Source: Thermomonas sp.
Lineage (GTDB): Bacteria > Pseudomonadota > Gammaproteobacteria > Xanthomonadales > Xanthomonadaceae
Direction: 5' to 3'
DNA length: 64,000 nucleotides
Assembly (NCBI RefSeq): GCF_019104945.1
Contig: NZ_JAHRWW010000046.1
Span: forward strand, 1-64,000
Part shown: in pieces, positions 1 through 7,744 of the stretch
Position numbering within the stretch: position 1 is the first letter of the stretch
How the letters are laid out: each line of letters starts with the position of its first letter
The notes under the pieces: model-generated
Seen by the model: only the letters and a program-made list of their open reading frames with translations
What the model was told of the DNA's origin: nothing
Database searches by the model: none
Translations under genes and position numbers: made by a program

Positions 1-191
1 TGCTGCCCACCTGCGGCTGCGCTGGTGATGGTGTCGTGCAGCTTTGTCAGCACACGGTGCGCGGACGTGCTGCCATCACCCCGTTGGCCGTAGCTGTTAT
101 TCCCCATGCCCCAAAGTTGGTGGTGATGGGTGATGAAAAGGCTGTGCATATCGCCAGCGGAAATCAGCTTAACTGGCATGGCAGACCTCAT
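1..191 (-). CDS. RCC1-repeat-like protein, partial (runs off left edge)
   Basis: Minus-strand open frame from ATG at 191 to the window edge: MRSAMPVKLISAGDMHSLFITHHQLWGMGNNSYGQRGDGSTSAHRVLTKLHDTITSAAAGGQ; the AGxxHSL...WGxGxNxYGQxGDG pattern is RCC1-like. Confidence 0.6.
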   Translation of the reverse strand, partial: MRSAMPVKLISAGDMHSLFITHHHQLWGMGNNSYGQRGDGSTSAHRVLTKLHDTITSAAAGGQ

Positions 192-195
192 TGCA

Positions 196-1209
196 TCATT
201 GCTTTGCTGGCCAAATAGCATCAACGCAACGCGCTTGCCCTCGCTGCAGTGTGACGCTTTCCACCAGTTGCGCGCTTTGGCCGCAAAAGGCAGGTGGGTA
301 ATAGCCCGCTGTTTCAAGGCGGTAGGTGCCGCCGCTGCGCACGATGCGCATCTGCGAGTCGTAATCTTCACCTTCCCATTCAACGTGGGTCACGTCTTTG
401 TCTTGGCGGACTACGGCATTATCGTCAAAGCCTGCGGATGCGCTGCAGCTGAGCTTGCTGGGCATTACGGTAAGCAGGTCAAATTTGCGAATGCTACCGT
501 CAATATTGGGGACGATCCATAACCGTACATAGCCTTGCGGGCTTTCCTGTTTGCACTCGATCGACTCAGGTACTAGCCCATACATGGGGTCATCTGTTTC
601 TTCGGCGTCTAAGGTTTCCTCTAAACGGAAACTGCCATTGGCATCTGTCACCACCAGCGCGCCATCTTTGAACGCAACCTGCGCTGTGTCTTCATCGCCG
701 CTGGAATACGGTAGCCGCGTGATGGAAATGCCACCATCACCGAGATTGCCAATCACCAGCGAACCGCCGCGTTCTTGCGCGAGATTGATCACGAAGATGT
801 GGCCATCGCACACTTGTGCTGCTTTCAAAATATCGTCCTGATCGACAACGACGGCATCAAGTAGTGCTTGGCCCTGATCGAATTCAATTTGCCCAGAACG
901 GGTATGCGCGCCTAGGCGAACATTAAAGTGCATTTGGTAGGGAACAAAAGGCTCGCTATTTGTGCCTTCTTCATCGTCATTTGAGGCTCGCGCGTAATTG
1001 TCGCTGAAGGTGAATTCGCGCTCGCCCTTCATCGACCAGTCGTGTAATGAAAGACAGGTACCGGCGCCAAAGAGCGATAGCGTGCTGGCAGAGGGCGCTG
1101 CCTGCACAGGTGCGGCGGTTGCTGCGGCTGCGGGTGGCGGTTCAGGCTTGCAGCCACCAAACGCTACGATTGCGAGCAGACATAGGAATAGGCGAAATGG
1201 AGTGCGCAT
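196..1209 (-). CDS. Putative lipoprotein of unknown function
   Basis: N-terminus MRTPFRLFLCLLAIVAFGGCKPEPPP has a lipobox-like LxxC; 337-aa ORF. Confidence 0.7.
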   Translation of the reverse strand: MRTPFRLFLCLLAIVAFGGCKPEPPPAAAATAAPVQAAPSASTLSLFGAGTCLSLHDWSMKGEREFTFSDNYARASNDDEEGTNSEPFVPYQMHFNVRLGAHTRSGQIEFDQGQALLDAVVVDQDDILKAAQVCDGHIFVINLAQERGGSLVIGNLGDGGISITRLPYSSGDEDTAQVAFKDGALVVTDANGSFRLEETLDAEETDDPMYGLVPESIECKQESPQGYVRLWIVPNIDGSIRKFDLLTVMPSKLSCSASAGFDDNAVVRQDKDVTHVEWEGEDYDSQMRIVRSGGTYRLETAGYYPPAFCGQSAQLVESVTLQRGQARCVDAIWPAKQ

Positions 1210-1285
1210 GGAATATCCTGCGATGGATATTCACCTATACGCGGGCGTGTGCATATTCCGGACATGACGCTTCGCGGGCCCGCAG

Positions 1286-2584
1286 TTAGCGCGGGCTTTG
1301 CGAGAGGCGGTAGATCATGAGCGCTGCGCGTTTGGCTTGGCGCGGAAGTGCGGTAAGGTCGATGTATTCACCCGCTTCGTGGCTATTGCCACCGGAGGCA
1401 CCCAGCCCAATCAGCCCATCCACGTCGGTGGCGACAAATGAAATATCGCCCGCACCGCGGCGTAAGGGATCAATCTCGCCCATCTCTGCAAGGCCAAGAT
1501 CGCGGTTGATGCCGTTGAGCTGCGCCAATAGGGCGCGGTTGCCGGCGGTGGGGGCCATGGGCGGGTAGTGTTCTTCAATCAAAATTTCGGCAGAGGTGCG
1601 TGGCAGGTGACGCGCCACAATCTCTTGCATCTTGGTTTTAACGCGTGTGGTTTGCTCGGGCGTGAGCGTGCGGAAGTCGCCACGCGCAATGGCAATAGGC
1701 GGCACGATATTGTCTTTGCCGCTGGATTGAATGCGCGAGCGGCTAGCGTCTAGCGTGGCCTGTTCGCCACCACCCAACAGCCCGACATTAAACGTGAGGT
1801 TGGGTTCGGGCAGTTCATTGCGAAAGGTGTTCAAAATACGCGCCAGTTCAAACGCCGCGCCATCGCCCATTGCTTCGGAAAAAATACCGGAGCTATGCCC
1901 GGTTTCGCCGTGCACGGTGAGTGTCCACACGTTCGACGAACGCCGTGCCACTGCGCCCATTTCGCGGCCGTCCTGATGGGAGAGATTTTCAAAATCGAGC
2001 GCAGCATCGGCGCGTTTACCCGCGGCAATCAGGTCGGCACGGGCCAGTGCAACGGGCGTGCCTACTTCTTCTTCATCACCAGTGAGCACGACTTCAATAT
2101 CCGCATCACGCAGTGCGCCCGCATCGTGCAGGGCGCGCAGCGCCGCAAGAATCACAACAACACCGCCCTTGTCATCGCCCACGCCGGGGCCATAAGCGCG
2201 GTTTCCTTCAATACGGAATTCGGTAAATGGATTATCCGGCTCAAAGACCGTATCTAAGTGGCCAATCAGCAGGACGCGCTTGCCCTGCCCGTTACCCTTG
2301 TGTGTGGCGATGAGGTGCCCCGCGCGGCCAGTGGCCTGCATCGGCTTCCATTCCACCTTAAACCCAAGGGCTTCAAACTCGGGGCGCAACATATCGGCCA
2401 CCGCTTTAACGCCTGCAAGGTTGAATGTGCCGCTGTTTTGTTCCACCAGCTTCTGCAGCAAGGCCACTTGAGTGTGTTGCCCGGCATCCACGCCTGCGCT
2501 AATGCGTTGTTCAATCGGGCTGATGCCCGCATGAGCCGTCAGTGTGAGCAATAAAGAGCAGGCAAGGATGGTGAGTTTGGGCAT
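1286..2584 (-). CDS. M20-family metallopeptidase (carboxypeptidase G2-like), secreted
   Basis: VLLIGHLDTVFEP, GPGVGDDKGG, TGDEEEVGTP and HSSGIFSE motifs; signal peptide if start is MPKLTILACSLLLTLTAHA (ATG at 2584). Confidence 0.85.
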   Translation of the reverse strand: MPKLTILACSLLLTLTAHAGISPIEQRISAGVDAGQHTQVALLQKLVEQNSGTFNLAGVKAVADMLRPEFEALGFKVEWKPMQATGRAGHLIATHKGNGQGKRVLLIGHLDTVFEPDNPFTEFRIEGNRAYGPGVGDDKGGVVVILAALRALHDAGALRDADIEVVLTGDEEEVGTPVALARADLIAAGKRADAALDFENLSHQDGREMGAVARRSSNVWTLTVHGETGHSSGIFSEAMGDGAAFELARILNTFRNELPEPNLTFNVGLLGGGEQATLDASRSRIQSSGKDNIVPPIAIARGDFRTLTPEQTTRVKTKMQEIVARHLPRTSAEILIEEHYPPMAPTAGNRALLAQLNGINRDLGLAEMGEIDPLRRGAGDISFVATDVDGLIGLGASGGNSHEAGEYIDLTALPRQAKRAALMIYRLSQSPR

Positions 2585-2693
2585 GAGCGTATGTTGAAGC
2601 CAGAAAACAGCACCATAGCGAAATGTGGATGGGGCAGAAAGGGCCATTCGTATGGTTAGAATCAACAAGTAAACGGGAACCAGGAACGCAGGG

Positions 2694-5036
2694 ATGGGGA
2701 AAGTGTTGTGGATGCTGGGGCGGGCTTTACTATGGGGCTGTCTGCTGATGGCCTTGCCTGCTAGTGCGGAGCGCCCTGCGCTCGCATTATCAGAGGCCCC
2801 CGTTCTACGCCACTATGGTGTGGCAGATGGTGTACCGCAGGTAACCGTTAATGGGTTGTTGCGCACACAAGATGGGTTTCTTTGGGTGAGCACCTTCGGC
2901 GGCTTGGCCCGTTTTGATGGACAGACATTTCGCGTGCTTCGCTCGGATGAAGTCGGGCCCGTTAGTCGACGCATTACCGCGCTGCATGAGGACGCATTGC
3001 ATCAACTTTGGGTAGGAACCGAGGACGCGGGGCTGGGTGTGTATCGCGAAGGAACATTTCGCACACTGGATATTTGCGAAAAGCGCTGCATCGTGTTTCG
3101 GCTGTTCTCGCCGAATGCGCGCGAAGTCTGGGCGATGACTGCAAAGGGCGTTTTTCGTATTGATGCGAAAACATTTCGAACAATCGGCTCGATCCCTATC
3201 AATGGGCAATACTCTTTGAGTGCGCGCGTTGCAGGCCAGACTTTATTGGGTGGATTGTCGGGCCTGCAGCAATGGGATAACGGTGCGCTCAAACCATTGG
3301 CATTGCCCGATGGACGGCGGCGGGTACACGCGATGGTGGCGCAAGAAGGCATTGTTTGGATGTTGTTGGATGGCGCCTTTTTGTATCGCTACACCGCTAG
3401 CAATAGGCAGTGGGAGGCGATTAAAACGCTGCAGGAACGCGAGACACATCTGCTAGAAGATGGCGCTGGGCGCGTGTATCTCGCCGATGCGCGTAATGGC
3501 ACACGCAGGCTCTTAAACGATGGGCGCGAAGAAACTGTGCCGGGCGCAGAAAAACTCTATGCCATAAGCCTGTTGGTCGATTCGGAAGAAACGCTTTGGA
3601 TCGGCACGCCGAACGATGGTTTATGGGCCGTGCGCCCCGCGCGCGTAGGCGTACTGCGCTCCGCCGTCGAGCCCGCTGCACCTGGGCGGGTACTTGCCGC
3701 AGATGGGCGCGGTGGCATTTGGTTGGCGATGTCTTGCATTTCGCTCTGGCATTTAGATGCCGCAGGTACGCAAACCGAATGGCCGGTCGCTGCGGCGCTA
3801 GGTGATGGTTGCATTCATAGCTTGCTGTACGAAAAAGAATCGAATGCCTTATGGATTGGTACGTCGGGTGGCGTGCTGGCGCGCTTGCAGCAAGGGCGCG
3901 TGGAGCGTGTTGCGGTTTGGCCGCAGGCGGGGCAGGTGGGTGTTTGGAAGGAGGGTAGCGCGTACTGGGTGGCGAATGCGCAGTTCGTCGGGCGTATGCA
4001 CCTTGCAGCCGATGGCAGCGTGCAGCGTATCGAAAAAATCCCTGCGCTGGCCGGTATGGAAGTCAAACGCATTACTGCTGCGCGTACGGGCGGCGTGTGG
4101 GTGGCGGGGGATCGCGGTGCGTTCCGAATAGACGGCGGCAATATCGCACAGCGCTGGACGCCAGCGCAGCACAAAGGCTTGCGTTTTCTCCGCGCACTCT
4201 ATGAAGACACGGCTGGCGTGCTGTGGCTTGGTAGCTATGGCAATGGTCTATTTCGAATTGAGCACGGAGACGTGCAGCAATTCACCGAGGCCAATGGGCT
4301 GGTGGACGATACCGTTTCCTGCATCTTGCCGGATGATCGCGGGCCACTATGGTTGGCCGGTAATCGCGGGATCAACGTGTTGATGGATCGGCACATTGGC
4401 GCAGCAGGCCCTGTGATGCGCAGCCTGACTGAAAAAGACGGCTTGATCACGTCCGAGTTCAACGGCAGCACGGTGCCGCCTTGCGTCGATGACGGTCGCA
4501 GCCATCTCTGGTTTGCCATGATGACGGGGTTTGCGCGTGTGTCGCCGATGCAGCTGGATTGGAGCCGAGGGCGCGTGCCTACGGCCTATATTGAGCAAGC
4601 CAGTGCGGCGGGGCCGCTTCTGCACCTTTCAGGGTGGAATGAATTGTCAGCCAATACCAATATGCTTTCGGTCCGTTACGGCGCAATTTTTCTTCTAGGG
4701 TTAGATCAGGTGCGCTTTCGTTACCGCATTGTGGGGGCGGTGGAGCGCTCCAACGATTGGGTCAATGTCGGGGTCAATCGCAGCGTATTATTCTCGGAAC
4801 TTCCTTGGGGGTACTTCACCTTTGAAGTGCAGGCGCGCGAACTGGGAGGTGCATGGTCACCCTCGGCCCAATTACAGTTATATCGCCCACAGCCTTGGTA
4901 TAAGCACCAGTGGGCGTGGTGGGCATTAAGCCTTGCCTGTTTGGTGGCGCTATTGCTGATGCGTGCGCACGAAGAAGACGCTGATGCGGAATTACTCTCG
5001 CGCCTGCGTAAGCCAGAATCAGGCCAAGGGCATTGA
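2694..5036 (+). CDS. Reg_prop beta-propeller / Y_Y_Y sensor protein lacking a cytoplasmic output domain
   Basis: Repeated LWVGT/LWIGT/LWLGSYGNGLFRI propeller motifs, Y_Y_Y-like region (FRYRIVG...FEVQARELGGAWS), one C-terminal TM helix, then a ~25-aa tail. Confidence 0.85.
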   Translation: MGKVLWMLGRALLWGCLLMALPASAERPALALSEAPVLRHYGVADGVPQVTVNGLLRTQDGFLWVSTFGGLARFDGQTFRVLRSDEVGPVSRRITALHEDALHQLWVGTEDAGLGVYREGTFRTLDICEKRCIVFRLFSPNAREVWAMTAKGVFRIDAKTFRTIGSIPINGQYSLSARVAGQTLLGGLSGLQQWDNGALKPLALPDGRRRVHAMVAQEGIVWMLLDGAFLYRYTASNRQWEAIKTLQERETHLLEDGAGRVYLADARNGTRRLLNDGREETVPGAEKLYAISLLVDSEETLWIGTPNDGLWAVRPARVGVLRSAVEPAAPGRVLAADGRGGIWLAMSCISLWHLDAAGTQTEWPVAAALGDGCIHSLLYEKESNALWIGTSGGVLARLQQGRVERVAVWPQAGQVGVWKEGSAYWVANAQFVGRMHLAADGSVQRIEKIPALAGMEVKRITAARTGGVWVAGDRGAFRIDGGNIAQRWTPAQHKGLRFLRALYEDTAGVLWLGSYGNGLFRIEHGDVQQFTEANGLVDDTVSCILPDDRGPLWLAGNRGINVLMDRHIGAAGPVMRSLTEKDGLITSEFNGSTVPPCVDDGRSHLWFAMMTGFARVSPMQLDWSRGRVPTAYIEQASAAGPLLHLSGWNELSANTNMLSVRYGAIFLLGLDQVRFRYRIVGAVERSNDWVNVGVNRSVLFSELPWGYFTFEVQARELGGAWSPSAQLQLYRPQPWYKHQWAWWALSLACLVALLLMRAHEEDADAELLSRLRKPESGQGH

Positions 5037-6236
5037 CGCAGGCGCTGCCTGCAAAGGCAGCTGCACAAGAAAGCGCGTGCCTTCTCCAAGTGTACTTGCA
5101 ACGGCAATTTGCCCGTTTGCATCGGTCATGATGCGGTTCACCATGGCAAGGCCAATCCCCGTGCCACCATGCGTCGGCTTAGTGGTGAAGAAGGGTTCAA
5201 AAATTTGCTGAGCCACCTCCGCCGACATGCCGCAACCCGTATCGTGAATTTGCAGCTGCACCTCATTTTCAGTGAGGCGCGTTTCAATACGGAAGACGCC
5301 CTCGTGCGCAATCGCATCTCCAGCATTTTTTGCCAGATTCAAAATACTGGCCTCAAACTCGGCGGGGTCGATGTTGACCCAAGCAGGCTGCGCGCAGAGC
5401 ACCATACGAATATCAATACGTTCACCCAGCATATGGGCCAGCATGGGCTGTAGTTCATTGAGAAGGGTGTTGATATCCACCACTTCACGCGCGGGTGATG
5501 TGGCGCGCGCCAGTGTCATGAGTTTCCCCGTAAGTTGTTTGCCACGGCGGGTGGCAACGGTAATGCCGCGCATGCGTTCTTGCAAATGCTCGGCATCATT
5601 GCGTTCGGTGGCATAGCCCAAAATTACGCTAAGCAGGTTGTTGAAGTCGTGGGCCACGTTTCCGGCCAATTTACCCAGTGCATCCATGCGCTGCGAATGC
5701 ACAAGCTGCGCCTGCGAGTGTTCCTTATGTTGAATTTCTTTTTCTAACTGGCGGCAGAGTAAGGCGAGGTCTTGGCTGCGGCGACGGTTGGCGTCTAATT
5801 GCACAAGCAAACGGTCTAATACCAGCGCCATGATGAGCCCTTCCATAGAGGGCTGCAGCAAACTGGCGAACGCTGTTTTGAGCGTGATCTCATGTTGCTG
5901 ATCGACCCAAGTACCAAGCAGCAAGATGCCGAAACAGATAAACGCGCTGACCCAAAGCCCGCGACGGCCAAGCAAAAGCGCCGAAAAAAGCAGTGGCACA
6001 ATACCCAGCAGAACGCTTTGCTGCGCAGCCAGCCCGTAGTAATAGTGGCTAAGCGCAAGCAGGCTTAAGCCGGTGGCGACGAATGCAATGGCGAGCTGGC
6101 GAGACAGTGGCATAGCGGAAGTATCGCGCGCCTGCCCGCGCTGTGCAGCAGCGAGGGGTGCGCCAAGAGTCTGTGCGAAAGACGGGCGGCGGAAGGCAGA
6201 GCATAAACGGCAAAGGAAAAGAGTGACTTTTGTCAT
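5019..6236 (-). CDS. Sensor histidine kinase, membrane-bound
   Basis: H-box GKLAGNVAHDFNNLLSVILGYA, N-box ILNLAKNAGDAI, DTGCGMS and GGTGIGLAMV; N-terminal TM helices; alternative start M at 6113. Confidence 0.9.
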   Translation of the reverse strand: MTKVTLFLCRLCSAFRRPSFAQTLGAPLAAAQRGQARDTSAMPLSRQLAIAFVATGLSLLALSHYYYGLAAQQSVLLGIVPLLFSALLLGRRGLWVSAFICFGILLLGTWVDQQHEITLKTAFASLLQPSMEGLIMALVLDRLLVQLDANRRRSQDLALLCRQLEKEIQHKEHSQAQLVHSQRMDALGKLAGNVAHDFNNLLSVILGYATERNDAEHLQERMRGITVATRRGKQLTGKLMTLARATSPAREVVDINTLLNELQPMLAHMLGERIDIRMVLCAQPAWVNIDPAEFEASILNLAKNAGDAIAHEGVFRIETRLTENEVQLQIHDTGCGMSAEVAQQIFEPFFTTKPTHGGTGIGLAMVNRIMTDANGQIAVASTLGEGTRFLVQLPLQAAPASMPLA

Positions 6237-6272
6237 AGAATGGAGCGGTGAATCACTCTGTCTCGGGTTGGC

Positions 6273-6989
6273 ATGCCTTTAGATAGCAATGGACTGTTCG
6301 TCTTAGTGGTGGAAGATGACGATGAACTGCGTGAACGGATTCTCGTCCCCGGCCTGCTGCGGCAAGGGTTTGATGCGGTTGGCGTGAATAGCGCGCTGGG
6401 CCTGTATCGAGCGCTGAGCTTGCGGTCTTGCGGCCTGTTTGTGGTAGATATTGGGCTGCCCGATGAAAGCGGGTTTGAGGTGGTGCGTCACTTGCGGAAG
6501 CTGGGTGATGTGGGCGTGGTCATGCTCACCGGGCGGTCTGACCCGGGCGATCAAATTCGCGGATTGGAAGAAGGTGCCGACGCCTATTTGGCCAAGCCCG
6601 TGGACGTGGCCGTTTTAGCCGCCACCCTGCGCAGCGTGGCGCGCCGCCTTGTGCCTGAAGTTGCGCCCGTAGCTGCAGCGCCTACCGCCGTCATTCAAAC
6701 CGAGCGCTGGCAATTAACCCAGCAAGGCTGGCTGCTGGTCTCTCCGTCAGGGGAAAGCATCAAACTGTCGGCCAACGAACGCCTGTTGCTCACGGTTGTG
6801 ATGGACGCGGCGGGTGTCACCGTGGAAAAAGAACGCATCTTGCAGCAGCTCTGCGGCGCAGAGCACGACTTCGACCCGCACCGCCTAGAAATGCTGGTGC
6901 ACCGGCTGCGGCGCAAAGTGCAAACCGTTACCGGAGACGAGCTGCCGCTACTCACCGTGCGCGGGACGGGATATTTGTTTTTGGCGTAA
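6273..6989 (+). CDS. OmpR-family response regulator (receiver + winged helix)
   Basis: EDDDEL, VVDIGLPDESG, MLTGR, AKPVD receiver residues; C-terminal ERLLLTVVMDAAG...HRLRRKVQ...TVRGTGYLF. Confidence 0.93.
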   Translation: MPLDSNGLFVLVVEDDDELRERILVPGLLRQGFDAVGVNSALGLYRALSLRSCGLFVVDIGLPDESGFEVVRHLRKLGDVGVVMLTGRSDPGDQIRGLEEGADAYLAKPVDVAVLAATLRSVARRLVPEVAPVAAAPTAVIQTERWQLTQQGWLLVSPSGESIKLSANERLLLTVVMDAAGVTVEKERILQQLCGAEHDFDPHRLEMLVHRLRRKVQTVTGDELPLLTVRGTGYLFLA

Positions 6990-7010
6990 TTTAAATCGCG
7001 TATTCATGTA

Positions 7011-7060
7011 AATCACCGTTACTCACTAAATATTGCATCTTTTGTGAATAAACCGTGATT
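7011..7060. promoter_or_regulatory. Imperfect inverted repeat AATCACCGTT-N30-AACCGTGATT in AT-rich intergenic region
   Basis: Arms at 7011-7020 and 7051-7060, one mismatch, directly upstream of the giant-protein operon. Confidence 0.35.
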
Positions 7061-7088
7061 GATTCCGCATTTATCAAAATTTTATACT
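7059..7088 (+). promoter_or_regulatory. Candidate sigma70-type promoter (TTGATT-N18-TATACT)
   Basis: Hexamers at 7059-7064 and 7083-7088, 22 bp upstream of ATG 7111. Confidence 0.4.
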
Positions 7089-7110
7089 GTCAGCCAATCT
7101 TAAAAGTGTG

Positions 7111-7734
7111 ATGTGCGTGGGAACTAGGGGCGCGGGGTTGAAAACGGAAATCTCAAAAAGATGGGTGGCCAGCGCTGCCTGTCGTTCCGTGCTGCTTGCG
7201 CTGCTGTTTGTTTCTGGTGCTGTGGTTGCAAAGCAGCCGGTGGTTAAGCCAAGCGCCGATCGTGCCAACCTGCCGATGCGCAAGGCTGGGCTTTGGGAAG
7301 TGACGATTCAAGGACATGCGGCACCGGGCGCGCGCGGTGTGCGGCAGTCGGCGCAAACAGTTTTGCAATGTACAGATGCCAAAGCCGAACGGGTGATGCT
7401 GCTTTCTATCTTGCCCACGCAGGAGAATTGCGGCGCTTTCAATGTGGCGAGCAGCAAGAAGGGCAGCTATGACATCGCTGGGGCATGCAAAGTGCATGAC
7501 CAGCGCGTGGTGTTGAATATGCAGTTGCGGGGCGATTTAAACGCGATGTATGGCGGGACATACAGCGCGGAATACCCGGGTGCTGCAATGGCCAAGGTAG
7601 GGCCAGTTGGGTTTCAGGGGCGCTGGCTGGGGGCGTGTAAGCCGGGGCAACGCCCGGGCGACATGGTGCTGCCGAACGGTGCCAAAGTGAATGTGGTTGA
7701 TGACGTCGAGCGTGCCGAAGGGCACGCCCATTAA
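7111..7734 (+). CDS. DUF3617-like secreted protein
   Basis: LPMRKAGLWEVTIQGH...VLQCTDAKAE...NCGAFNV pattern with N-terminal signal sequence; ends 10 bp before the next start. Confidence 0.65.
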   Translation: MCVGTRGAGLKTEISKRWVASAACRSVLLALLFVSGAVVAKQPVVKPSADRANLPMRKAGLWEVTIQGHAAPGARGVRQSAQTVLQCTDAKAERVMLLSILPTQENCGAFNVASSKKGSYDIAGACKVHDQRVVLNMQLRGDLNAMYGGTYSAEYPGAAMAKVGPVGFQGRWLGACKPGQRPGDMVLPNGAKVNVVDDVERAEGHAH

Positions 7735-7744
7735 GGATATGTCC

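Noticed and set aside
1262-1300. GCCCGC-AGTTAGC-GCGGGC-TTT hairpin at the 3' end of the M20 peptidase
   Set aside because: It overlaps the minus-strand stop codon and has only a short T run in the wrong orientation for that gene.
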